A stretch of 64,000 bases of DNA from an uncultured Alphaproteobacteria bacterium. GTDB lineage: Bacteria; Pseudomonadota; Alphaproteobacteria; Rhodobacterales; Rhodobacteraceae. The translations under genes were made by a program, and so were the position numbers. Location: assembly GCA_902533625.1 (NCBI GenBank), contig CACAMI010000001.1, positions 1 to 64,000 on the forward strand. Reading direction: 5' to 3'. Within the stretch, counting starts at the first letter, position 1, and the number at the start of each line of letters is the position of its first letter. Of this stretch, positions 16,277-24,168 are shown in pieces. A model generated the notes under the pieces. That model did not search any database, was not told the DNA's origin, and saw nothing but the letters and a program-made list of their open reading frames with translations.

Positions 16277-17788
16277 ATGAATGAAGTAATAGAACAATAT
16301 TTAAATTTAAGTCACAATTTGTATGTTAACGGCAAACATCAGAAAAGCTCATCTACCTCTGGTTTAGAAGTTATTGACCCAGCCACAGAGATCAAGCTGG
16401 GAGAAATTGCTGAAACAACCTCAAATGAAATAAATGATAGCATTGACATTTCAAAAGGAGCACAAAAAAACTGGTGGAAAATTTCTGCCTTAGAGCGAGC
16501 CCACTTAATGCATAAAGTTGCCGACAAGATGATTAAAATGAAATCTGTTCTTGCAGAAGGTTTAACTAGGGAAATGGGTAAACCATACAAAGAATCTGCA
16601 GACGAAGTAGAATGGTCTGCTCACTCAATTAGATATAGTGCTGAAATAGGTCGGAGTGATGCCGGCAGAGTGATGGGCCCCGCCGTTGAAGGTCAATTTC
16701 ATTATACTTTAAAACAACCTCTAGGAACTGCTGTACTTATTCTTCCATTTAATTACCCATTAGTGCTTCTTGCTTGGGAGGCTGGGGCAGCCCTTGCCGC
16801 AGGCAATGCCGTGATTATAAAGCCTTCAGAATATACTACTCTTGTTACATTAATGTTTGCTGAAGCTTTCTCCGAATTACCGAATGGGGTTTTCCAAGTC
16901 CTTACAGGTGGTGGGAAAGTAGGGAAATCTTTAGTCAAGCACCCAGATACAAATGTGATTGCCTTTACTGGAAGTGTTCCCGTAGGTAGATCAGTTGCAA
17001 AAACATGTGGCGATCTCATGAAGCCCTGCTTAATCGAAAACTCTGGAAATGATCCGTTCTTAGTTATGCCTTCTGCTCCCCTAGATATGGCTGCAAGAGC
17101 AGCAAGCTTTTCAGCTTTTATGAACTGTGGACAAATTTGTGTTTCAGCTGAAAGATTTTTTGTTCACGAAAAAATTTATGATGAGTTTATTGATAAGTTT
17201 ATCAAGGAAGCTAAAAAAGTGAGGGTAGGTAATGGACTTGGTAAGGTAGATATGGGCCCTATGGTTTCATCCAAAGAACGTGACAGATATGAAAGCTTGT
17301 TAAAACATGCAAAAGACCAAGGTGCTGAACCAATTGTGGGAGGTGGTAGGCCTAGTGAATTTAACAGAGGCTGGTTTGTGGAACCAACAATTTTGACGGG
17401 TTGCAATGCTAAAATGGATATTTTCAACAACGAAAGCTTTGGTCCAGTGGCACCAATATGTAAGGTGAGTAGCTTTGAGGAAGGAATTAAGCTTGCTAAT
17501 GATTCCAAATACGGCCTGGGAGCAAATATCTACACCAAAGATTTGTCAGAAGGAATAACTGCCTCTGAAGAATTGCAAGTTGGGATGGTATGGGTAAATG
17601 CTCCCCTCCTTGATAATGATGCTGGCCCATTTGGAGGTTCAAAGCTCAGCGGACTGGGCAGACAACTTGGTCCTGAAGGTCTTGAAACTTTCCGTGAAAC
17701 GAAAACCGTAATGATCGATCCAAATTGTAGCGCACAAGATTTCTGGTGGTTCCCTTATTCAGATGAAGAATCTTATCCCGAAAAGTAA
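16277..17788 (+). CDS. NAD(P)-dependent aldehyde dehydrogenase
   Basis: Oxidises an aldehyde to a carboxylic acid. The 503-aa protein has the full ALDH layout: GTAVLILPFNYPLVLLAWE with the conserved Asn, nucleotide loop FTGSVPVGRS, catalytic Glu in LIENSGNDPF (replacing the common ELGGK) and nucleophile Cys288 in NCGQICVSAER. The ELGGK-to-ENSGN change is unusual but keeps the Glu. It begins 32 nt after the GFA gene, likely one operon, and converges with the 3-hydroxyisobutyrate-type dehydrogenase with a 3-bp gap. The specificity (succinate semialdehyde, benzaldehyde or another) cannot be told from sequence alone. Confidence 0.93.
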   Translation: MNEVIEQYLNLSHNLYVNGKHQKSSSTSGLEVIDPATEIKLGEIAETTSNEINDSIDISKGAQKNWWKISALERAHLMHKVADKMIKMKSVLAEGLTREMGKPYKESADEVEWSAHSIRYSAEIGRSDAGRVMGPAVEGQFHYTLKQPLGTAVLILPFNYPLVLLAWEAGAALAAGNAVIIKPSEYTTLVTLMFAEAFSELPNGVFQVLTGGGKVGKSLVKHPDTNVIAFTGSVPVGRSVAKTCGDLMKPCLIENSGNDPFLVMPSAPLDMAARAASFSAFMNCGQICVSAERFFVHEKIYDEFIDKFIKEAKKVRVGNGLGKVDMGPMVSSKERDRYESLLKHAKDQGAEPIVGGGRPSEFNRGWFVEPTILTGCNAKMDIFNNESFGPVAPICKVSSFEEGIKLANDSKYGLGANIYTKDLSEGITASEELQVGMVWVNAPLLDNDAGPFGGSKLSGLGRQLGPEGLETFRETKTVMIDPNCSAQDFWWFPYSDEESYPEK

Positions 17789-17791
17789 CTT

Positions 17792-18646
17792 TTATGAGTT
17801 AAAATTGGATAGTTTTCTCAGAACGTTTAGGGTTGCTGTTTCGAATTCTTGGAATTCCAAGTTTTGCTTATCAGCCCTTATAACCTTTAAGGCGTCTTGA
17901 TAGGCTTCCACATCCTTTTCCAATATTCCAATAGTATTCTTTGCACTATGTCCTTTACTTGACCATTCAATCTTCTCAAAATTAGAACCAAACCATGTTT
18001 GGCCTGAAGAGCAATTCATTATTTCTAGCAGTTTCTCGGGCTTTAAATTTAGTGATGGGGCCTGAGACAAAACCTGCCTAACTGCAGCCACTGTAGCCGA
18101 AGTAACAAAATTATTTAAAACCTTAATAGACATTCCGGTTCCGAAATCTCCGATATGAAAAATATTTTCACCTAAAATCTTTAAAAGAGGGGATATAAAT
18201 TCAAACTCTTCTTCGCTTGATCCTACCATAAATGTTAGTGATGCTGCTCTTGCTCCCTTAGAAGCGCCAGACATTGGAGTATCAATCATGACAATATTTT
18301 TTGGTGCTCTTGCCCTTAAATCTTGAATAAATCTCGGAGATAGAGTTGAGCAAATTAGAAAGAACTTTTTTTCATCTAAGTTAAAAATGCCACCTTCACC
18401 TTCTGTTAAATCCAATGTCTCCTTTTCGTCTCGTACTACACTAAAAATCACCTCACATTTCTGAAAAAATTTAACTTTATTTTCTAGGAAATTTTCTTTT
18501 ACAGACGAAAATTCAGACTTACTTCTAATATCAAATCCCAATGCAGAGATTTTATTTTTAAGAAGAACTTCCAGCATTGGCAGACCCATTTCACCACATC
18601 CGACTATCCCAATTTTCTTTTGTAATATATTTTCCATGTCTTTCAT
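17792..18646 (-). CDS. NAD(P)-dependent 3-hydroxyisobutyrate dehydrogenase family protein
   Basis: A beta-hydroxyacid dehydrogenase of the 6PGDH/HIBADH superfamily. The Rossmann fingerprint GIVGCGEMGLPM is near the N-terminus, the substrate loop MSGASKGARAASLTFMVG lies mid-protein, and the catalytic lysine is in KVLNNFVTSAT. Length ~285 aa is normal. The track start at 18649 is TTG; ATG 18646 or ATG 18637 is more likely. Typical substrates are 3-hydroxyisobutyrate, tartronate semialdehyde, 2-(hydroxymethyl)glutarate or small semialdehydes. It is divergent from the PanE-like gene across a 180-bp gap with two inverted repeats. Confidence 0.88.
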   Translation of the reverse strand: MKDMENILQKKIGIVGCGEMGLPMLEVLLKNKISALGFDIRSKSEFSSVKENFLENKVKFFQKCEVIFSVVRDEKETLDLTEGEGGIFNLDEKKFFLICSTLSPRFIQDLRARAPKNIVMIDTPMSGASKGARAASLTFMVGSSEEEFEFISPLLKILGENIFHIGDFGTGMSIKVLNNFVTSATVAAVRQVLSQAPSLNLKPEKLLEIMNCSSGQTWFGSNFEKIEWSSKGHSAKNTIGILEKDVEAYQDALKVIRADKQNLEFQEFETATLNVLRKLSNFNS

Positions 18647-18670
18647 CAAGCTTTCGCCAACACATTTTCC

Positions 18671-18718
18671 TTCTAGTCATAATACTAGAAAGGTAACATT
18701 TATAAATAAAGTTTATAA
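18671..18718. promoter_or_regulatory. Two adjacent 7-bp inverted repeats in a divergent promoter region
   Basis: TTCTAGT (18671-18677) pairs with ACTAGAA (18684-18690) around a 6-nt spacer. TTATAAA (18700-18706) pairs with TTTATAA (18712-18718) around 5 nt. Both sit between the divergent dehydrogenase (start 18646) and the PanE-like gene (start 18829), where a dimeric repressor could control both. The second repeat is all A/T and could be chance. Confidence 0.3.
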
Positions 18719-18828
18719 TATTTGCATAGCAATAGATCTTAACCTTGAATTTCAAAATTAAGGCAGTACTAATTTATATTGTTCAAAGGTAAAGCTTTTA
18801 CAGCTAATAGCATTTTTAGGATTAGATT

Positions 18829-19749
18829 ATGAAAATAGCTACAATAGGAACTGGGGGAATAGGAGGCTACTTGGCGGTTAAACTTTCTTCTTCTGGACAC
18901 AAAATTGCTACTATTGCAAGAGGAAAGCACCTAGAAGCTGTTAAGAAAAATGGCTTAAGCTTAAAGAACGGAGAAGATATTGAAACAGTCCGGCCTTGGA
19001 TTGCTACCGATGACCCTAAAGAGGTCGGAAAAGTTGATGCCATAATTTTAGGAGTAAAGGGAGACTCCCTGATTTCTGCTGCTGAAAGTTGCTTTTCCTT
19101 GATCGACAAGGATACAGTTATAGTTCCGTTTTTAAATGGTGTTGAAGCGACTGATAGGTTGATAAGCATTTTACCGGAAAACCACATTGCAAATGGTCTT
19201 GCCCAAATATCTACCACAATTATAGAACCAGGGTTGATTGAGCAAACAGGAGATTTTGCAAACTTTATTTTTGCTGAGAGAAACAATAAGCCTTCGCCTC
19301 GTATTAAAGCATTACAATCTGCAATAAACAATTCCGGATCGCATGCTCCTGAGACAGATGACATAGAAAGAGATGTTTGGGAAAAGTTTGTAATGTTTTC
19401 AGCTATGTCAGGAGTTACCGCAGCTGCAAGATGCACAATTGGTGACATTGTAGAATCAGATAAACTAAAGGCACTTTTTATAAATGTGATGAAAGAAACT
19501 GCAAATGCTGGTAGAGCCCGTGGGGTTAATTTAAAAGAGTCCATTGAAAGTGAAATATGGAATAGAGTATCAAGATTACCTTCCGGAATGCGTGCATCTA
19601 CAGCTATAGATCTAGAAAAAGGCCTTCCTCTCGAAATCGATTGGGTGTCTGGTGCTGCAAGCCGTATTTCAAGAGATGTTGGTTTAAGTGCACCTCTAAA
19701 TGAAACTATTTATTCACTTCTATCCCCTTACAAAAATGGATCGCAGTAA
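18829..19749 (+). CDS. Ketopantoate reductase (ApbA/PanE) family protein
   Basis: A 306-aa NADPH-dependent 2-ketoacid reductase of the PanE fold. The N-terminal GxGGIGG loop is IGTGGIGGYLAVKLSSSGH, and a PanE-like pattern continues with LGVKGDSL and FLNGVEA. The C-terminal helical domain contains WEKFVMFSAMSG, with the family's conserved lysine. It could make pantoate for coenzyme A. But several paralogues usually occur in such genomes and the neighbours here are catabolic dehydrogenases, so a different oxo-acid is equally possible. No gene symbol is given for that reason. No panB or panC is in the window. Confidence 0.86.
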   Translation: MKIATIGTGGIGGYLAVKLSSSGHKIATIARGKHLEAVKKNGLSLKNGEDIETVRPWIATDDPKEVGKVDAIILGVKGDSLISAAESCFSLIDKDTVIVPFLNGVEATDRLISILPENHIANGLAQISTTIIEPGLIEQTGDFANFIFAERNNKPSPRIKALQSAINNSGSHAPETDDIERDVWEKFVMFSAMSGVTAAARCTIGDIVESDKLKALFINVMKETANAGRARGVNLKESIESEIWNRVSRLPSGMRASTAIDLEKGLPLEIDWVSGAASRISRDVGLSAPLNETIYSLLSPYKNGSQ

Positions 19750-19812
19750 AATAGGTATTTTTATCTACCCATAGTTTTTAGCAATTTTATAAGAAGATAA
19801 ATGGTATTGGAT

Positions 19813-20958
19813 TCAAATAATAACATCTTCAATAGATTTTGGGTGGTCGGTTATAGATTCATATCCATCTTCAGTAATTATGAAACTATCACCTACTTGC
19901 GCCCTGAAATTGTCCACAGTAACAGAACCATCTACAGCAAAAACCATTCCTGGTTTTAAAATTGTTTTATCGCCTGTTACCAACTCAGGTTTCTCAAGAA
20001 AACTAAACCCCGTTGCCCTACCACAGCGAAAGGGATAATCATAACCTGCAGTTTGAATCACTTCAGCATATTCTGCATGAACACTTTCTGCTCTTACTCC
20101 AGGGCCAAGAGCTTTCAATGCAGCTCTTTGGCTTTCTAGGGCAACCTCATAAACTTTTAAATCAGCTTCATTAGGGAGATGCTTTATCCAGAATGTTCGG
20201 TCAAATCCCAATTTAAAGCGGTGAAAATTTGTCATCCCACAAAAACATAAAAACACAGGCTCACCTTCTTGCATTATTCTATTAGTAGCACGATGATGTG
20301 TTTGAGTTATGGCTTCTCCAGATGCCATGATTTGAAGAAATTGGGTATTAGGAGACATGTTTTTATCTTTATAATACCTATTCAAAAGATCTGCTGCTTT
20401 TCTTGTACCTGCCTGAGATGTTGCAATCGCTACTTCATACTCTGGAATTCCACTATTAATTTTTTCCCGACCAGCCCACATCATGGCTGATGCCACTTGC
20501 CCAGCATGACGAGCCATCTGAAGTTCTTCTTCCGATTTGATCATTCGCATGTCAGACAAAAGACCAGAAATGTTAAAAAGACTTTCCTTTGAAACAAGAT
20601 CATTCAAATATGCGCGAACTATTTGAGGAATATGATTCATTTCAATTCCAACTTTTTTTGCTGACTTTACCCTGGCTGGGATCTCCTCTCTCCACTCATT
20701 CCCCATTCCATCATTCCATGGACTTATATTCTTAACTTTCGCCAAAATTTTTGCCGAATTGAAATCAAGCATGGGGGTGATAAGGACTGGTTCATCATCT
20801 TTTGGTATTATAAGAACCGTAGGTCGTCCAAAATCCATATGAAGATAATCATAATATCCAGCAAGGTAATAGATATTGTCTTCATCAGTTATTAGGGAAA
20901 CATCAATATCTGATTCCCTTAGCCTATTTTGAAAAGCTTCTAGCCGTTTACTTAGCAT
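19813..20958 (-). CDS. M24-family, creatinase-like (metal-free) hydrolase
   Basis: A 381-aa pita-bread-fold protein with a creatinase-type N-terminal domain (NIYYLAGYYDYLHMDFGRP) and a C-terminal M24 domain. The Asp, Asp, His, Glu, Glu metal ligands of aminopeptidases are not present: the DxG and sDxtR positions read FCG and GFDR. By eye the match is to creatinase, where a His (here in TQTHHRATN) and two Glu are catalytic. The two Glu positions are Asp here (GFDRTFW and FAVDGSV). So a C-N hydrolase acting on a creatine-, ectoine- or other small guanidino/amide substrate is likelier than a peptidase. Function is inferred. It stands alone on its strand. Confidence 0.75.
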   Translation of the reverse strand: MLSKRLEAFQNRLRESDIDVSLITDEDNIYYLAGYYDYLHMDFGRPTVLIIPKDDEPVLITPMLDFNSAKILAKVKNISPWNDGMGNEWREEIPARVKSAKKVGIEMNHIPQIVRAYLNDLVSKESLFNISGLLSDMRMIKSEEELQMARHAGQVASAMMWAGREKINSGIPEYEVAIATSQAGTRKAADLLNRYYKDKNMSPNTQFLQIMASGEAITQTHHRATNRIMQEGEPVFLCFCGMTNFHRFKLGFDRTFWIKHLPNEADLKVYEVALESQRAALKALGPGVRAESVHAEYAEVIQTAGYDYPFRCGRATGFSFLEKPELVTGDKTILKPGMVFAVDGSVTVDNFRAQVGDSFIITEDGYESITDHPKSIEDVII

Positions 20959-20986
20959 GCTTTAACCGATTGCTGTTACCGTCAAG

Positions 20987-21096
20987 CACTATCGTACAAT
21001 AGTGTTTTTCCTTTGTGAATTCTAATATTTGATTCCTATAATCCAGATACCACCTGCAGAGTTAAAAAATGCCATAATATAGGCTATTCAAATAGC
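20987..21096. promoter_or_regulatory. Inverted repeats in the 343-bp gap upstream of the M24 gene
   Basis: CACTAT (20987-20992) pairs with ATAGTG (20999-21004) and is followed by TTTTT. GCTATT (21083-21088) pairs with AATAGC (21091-21096) and is followed by ATATATAAT. They lie upstream of the minus-strand M24 gene and could be operator sites or leader hairpins. Apart from these and a short ORF at 21189, I see nothing else in the gap 20959-21301. Confidence 0.25.
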
Positions 21097-21188
21097 ATAT
21101 ATAATGTACAATATTTTGAAACAACTGAGAATCTATTGCTCCCAGCATTTGCAAAATCTAGAATCGGATGACCTAGGAAAGTCAACTT

Positions 21189-21281
21189 ATGGAAGAATAT
21201 CTAAAATATATCTATCTCATAATAGGAATTTTATGCATAGTCTTGTACCGTATCTTAAAGAAAAAAAATTATAAAAAATAA
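21189..21281 (+). CDS. Candidate 30-aa single-span membrane protein
   Basis: A short ORF missed by the track: ATG at 21189, TAA at 21279-21281. It encodes one hydrophobic helix (residues ~8-21) followed by a strongly basic tail (LKKKNYKK), the normal layout of small inner-membrane proteins with the C-terminus inside. AGGAAAG lies 7 nt upstream of the ATG, a good ribosome-binding site. No homologue is recognised. It converges with the DksA-like gene. The length is short enough that chance cannot be excluded. Confidence 0.4.
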   Translation: MEEYLKYIYLIIGILCIVLYRILKKKNYKK

Positions 21282-21301
21282 TCCACAGATAAAGCAGAGT
21301 T

Positions 21302-21658
21302 TTATTCCCCTCTTAAACATGAGATGCATTTTGTAATTGCAGGATTAGCCATTAGACGAGACTGGCCTATTTCATCGCCACAGTCATCACAAAAACCAAA
21401 CTCACCCTCATCGATTCTTTTCAACGCCGCCTCAAGTACAACCTTCATCGCAGTTCTTCTCCGTTTTTGTGCCTGTGCCATAGCTTGAGACTGAAGAGCA
21501 TCCATTCTAGACAGTCTTCCAACAGATTGTTGGTCAAGCTCTACTATTTTTTGTGACCCCTTCCCAAGCTCATCTTCCTTTCGCAGCTCTTTAAGGTTTC
21601 CTTCAATCAGGAGTTTAAATTCAGATAAATTTATTTTGGACATGTATTTCATTATCAT
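21302..21658 (-). CDS. DksA/TraR C4-type zinc-finger protein
   Basis: A 118-aa DksA-like regulator that would bind the RNA polymerase secondary channel and tune transcription, classically with ppGpp. The C-terminal zinc finger is CDDCGDEIGQSRL followed by KCISC. The coiled-coil region lies before it (DALQSQAMAQAQKRR). It is shorter than E. coli DksA (151 aa), and the two-acid tip motif is not evident, so it may be a TraR/YbiI-type relative rather than DksA itself. Start choice is uncertain: ATG 21658, 21652 or 21643, none with a clear Shine-Dalgarno. Confidence 0.88.
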   Translation of the reverse strand: MIMKYMSKINLSEFKLLIEGNLKELRKEDELGKGSQKIVELDQQSVGRLSRMDALQSQAMAQAQKRRRTAMKVVLEAALKRIDEGEFGFCDDCGDEIGQSRLMANPAITKCISCLRGE

Positions 21659-21726
21659 AATTTAAAAATTTAAGAAAAAATCAGATTACCATGACAAAAA
21701 GTTCGGTATTTTAAATAGAGAAAATA

Positions 21727-22500
21727 TTAACCCTCTGACAAACTTTTTATGAAATTGCCGTATTCACAATATTCAGAATGATCAGGACATGTTGCGCTAT
21801 TCAAAACTTCTTTTATCTTTTTTAACGTGCGTTCAATCCACCATGTATTTGCAACATACGGTATTAAGCTTAACTTAAATTCCATAATAGCTTTTGTTTC
21901 GCCTAAAAAGGGAGTTTCCGTAAATCTATCTCCATCACAGTAAAGAAAGTAACCCAAATCATCAACCTCAAAACCCTTTTGTCTCATAATCCAGATATAG
22001 AGATCCATTTGCCTCTTATAAGCATCTTTGTAATAGTCACCCAAAGTAATAGGACCCTTATCACTTTTTTGAGAGGTGCTCTTATAATCAACAATGTGAA
22101 GTTTATTGGTTTTTGTATTAAACCACACATCATCTAAGCCTCCTCCAATTTTTAGATTAGTCTCTTTATGAATAATGTGCATCCTGTCTGTTGCACCAAA
22201 GTGCATAGACTGTGTCCAAAGTTCAAAATGCTCGTGGTCATATGGTACCAAATGAGACATGCCCTGTTTGACCAAGTAAGGGTGAGTGATTTTAGAGCCG
22301 CGGTACCTATCAAAATCTTTTTTTAAAAGAATATCCGTAGCCTCATTAATGTTAAAACCAGGGATTGAAGGGAAATTAATGCCTTTGACCTGAACAAGAT
22401 AAAAACAAGAAGGGCATTTAACAAAATTCTCTATGCGACTTCGACTCAATTCATAAGGTTCTGGGTTTTCCTTTTTATAAACTCCTCTATGTCTTGGCAT
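21727..22500 (-). CDS. Stand-alone PD-(D/E)XK nuclease-superfamily protein
   Basis: A 257-aa protein with the PD-(D/E)XK core: GGGLDDVWF followed by LHIVDYKST supplies the Asp and the D-x-K catalytic elements. The N-terminal ELSRSRIENFVKCPSCFYL matches the SxSxlexfxxCPxxfyl entry motif seen in RecB-, AddB- and Cas4-type nucleases. Two cysteines at 29 and 32 and two near the C-terminus (CPDHSEYC) could bind an Fe-S cluster, as in Cas4/AddB. There is no helicase, CRISPR or restriction gene nearby. The likely role is DNA processing or repair; the partner is unknown. Confidence 0.78.
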   Translation of the reverse strand: MPRHRGVYKKENPEPYELSRSRIENFVKCPSCFYLVQVKGINFPSIPGFNINEATDILLKKDFDRYRGSKITHPYLVKQGMSHLVPYDHEHFELWTQSMHFGATDRMHIIHKETNLKIGGGLDDVWFNTKTNKLHIVDYKSTSQKSDKGPITLGDYYKDAYKRQMDLYIWIMRQKGFEVDDLGYFLYCDGDRFTETPFLGETKAIMEFKLSLIPYVANTWWIERTLKKIKEVLNSATCPDHSEYCEYGNFIKSLSEG

Positions 22501-22630
22501 TTATTTTCTACACTCCCTAAAGTATAAAATAATATATTTCAGCAAATAAAAAAAATACTAGTTTTTCTATATCTAAACTAAAACGGCTACAGCTTTAACT
22601 TATATTAGAGTCTTAGAAAGCAAGGAAAAA

Positions 22631-23074
22631 TTAATAAGTCAGGACCTGAACTTTACCAGTCCCAAAATAAAATTTTAATACAAGATTTGAATCATCTTTA
22701 AATCCAGTTCTAGGTACAGGTAGATCTTCTATTTTACTTATAGCTGTCAGGAGAGACTTACAAGATAAACGATACAGGTGCTCCCTTGGTAAAATCGCTT
22801 TAGGATTAAGCTCCCTTAATAAATCCAAGTCGTCTACCTCTGCGCATCGTGCACCCTCTTGTACTTTTCCAAAGCTATCTATGGGAATTATAAGCCTTGG
22901 AGCAATTTCATTTATCTTAGGAATGGCCAGAAAAGCCTTATAGGGCCAAACCTCTTGAAAGATTTCTGTTAACTCCTCACCGAAAGTTTTCTGCTGAGCA
23001 CCAGCAATACCGGGAGCAACTATGATGGTTACCCCAAAGAGTAATATTAACATCTTCTTCTTGAAACTTTTCAT
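22631..23074 (-). CDS. Hypothetical secreted/periplasmic protein
   Basis: A 147-aa protein with a clear Sec signal peptide (MKSFKKKMLILLFGV then IAGAQQ, cleavage likely after AGA). The mature part (~120 aa) is soluble, with two cysteines (RCAEV and RLSCKS) that could form a disulfide. I recognise no family. It is flanked by the PD-(D/E)XK gene on the same strand and the divergent AEC gene; nothing in the context suggests a role. The start ATG 23074 is the only one giving a full signal peptide. Confidence 0.7.
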   Translation of the reverse strand: MKSFKKKMLILLFGVTIIVAPGIAGAQQKTFGEELTEIFQEVWPYKAFLAIPKINEIAPRLIIPIDSFGKVQEGARCAEVDDLDLLRELNPKAILPREHLYRLSCKSLLTAISKIEDLPVPRTGFKDDSNLVLKFYFGTGKVQVLTY

Positions 23075-23204
23075 GACTTATTATTATTTTTTTATACTAT
23101 ATTGTTTTCTTAAAGTGATTTAATAATTAATGTCTTTAAACCTTTAACAAAATTTATTCCACAATGATTTTATATTCTTTGTTACTTTTTTCTAGAAAAA
23201 CATC

Positions 23205-24143
23205 ATGATCTTAACTGTATTAGGAATTACACTACCTTTCTTTATTTTAATTTTTCTGGGTGCATTCCTGCGCTTTCGTAACTTTTTAACAGATCAAAAT
23301 TCAACCCTTTTATCAAAATTTGCTTTCTATGTCTTAATGCCTTCCCTAATTTTTTCTAAAATATCAATTGCTCCTGCTTCAGAACTTTGGAATCCGGGGT
23401 TTGTCATCAGGTATGAGATTGTAACTATTATTCTTTTCATTTTTGCATATCCAATTGGGTCTATTTTTGGGCAAGACACAAAAGGAAAAGGTATTGTTGG
23501 TTTAAATATGTCGTATCCAAACTATGGTTACATAGGTGTCCCTTTGTGCCTTATTGCATTTGGGGATAGGGCGGCCTTACCCTTAGCACTAATTGCTTTT
23601 GCCGACACAATTGTATTGTTATTAATGGCCACAATCTACACTTCTTTTTCTAGAAATGGAAAAACTACATATGAGGCGCTTAAATTAATACCCAAAAGCC
23701 TAATTGGAAATCCACTTCTATTAGCGGCAGTTTTTGGAATTATATTCTCTGTTTTTAAAATAAGCCTTCCCTTTTATTTAAATAGTGTAATTAATATGCT
23801 TGCGGAGGCTGCCCCACCAGTTGCATTGATTGCATTAGGATCCTCGCTATCCCTTGGCGTTTTTGTTTCAAATAAAACGGAGATGATATTTATCTCTATG
23901 TTAAAGGTTTTTATTCATCCAATTCTGATTGCAATAGCTTTTCTATTATTTAAAGGGCAAGAACCTTTATGGATAAAGACTGCAATTCTTTCAGCATCTT
24001 TACCAGTAGCAGCGAATGTCTTTATGCTTGCAACTTATTATGGGTCATACATAGAAAAAAGTGCGACTTTGATAATGCTCTCAACAGTTATTTCCTCTAT
24101 TTCAGTTCCAGTTGTTCTTTATTGTATATTAACATATGTATAG
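23205..24143 (+). CDS. AEC family transporter (auxin-efflux-carrier-like permease)
   Basis: A 312-aa inner-membrane permease with about ten hydrophobic segments in two five-helix halves. Conserved AEC/BASS features include FYVLMPSLIFSKI in the first half, NYGYIGVPLC at the first crossover, and ALIALGSSLSLG plus AANVFMLATYYG in the second. Bacterial members such as MdcF and MleP carry malonate, malate or other organic anions. It ends 25 nt before an SDR gene, so the two are likely co-transcribed and may import and oxidise the same compound. That link is inferred. Confidence 0.9.
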   Translation: MILTVLGITLPFFILIFLGAFLRFRNFLTDQNSTLLSKFAFYVLMPSLIFSKISIAPASELWNPGFVIRYEIVTIILFIFAYPIGSIFGQDTKGKGIVGLNMSYPNYGYIGVPLCLIAFGDRAALPLALIAFADTIVLLLMATIYTSFSRNGKTTYEALKLIPKSLIGNPLLLAAVFGIIFSVFKISLPFYLNSVINMLAEAAPPVALIALGSSLSLGVFVSNKTEMIFISMLKVFIHPILIAIAFLLFKGQEPLWIKTAILSASLPVAANVFMLATYYGSYIEKSATLIMLSTVISSISVPVVLYCILTYV

Positions 24144-24168
24144 CTTAAATTTTACAGGAGACTAAAAC

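Noticed and set aside
18867-19544. 225-aa ORF on the minus strand inside the PanE-like gene
   Set aside because: It is an antisense shadow of a well-supported plus-strand gene; no recognisable domain, and its length follows from codon composition.
19813-20958. The M24 protein as DMSP lyase DddP
   Set aside because: DddP keeps the Asp/His/Glu metal ligands and is longer (about 440 aa); this protein lacks them, so creatinase-like is the better fit.
21280-21289. TAATCCACA as a DnaA box near the DksA-like gene
   Set aside because: One mismatch, isolated and without the other origin features; such matches are common in AT-rich DNA.
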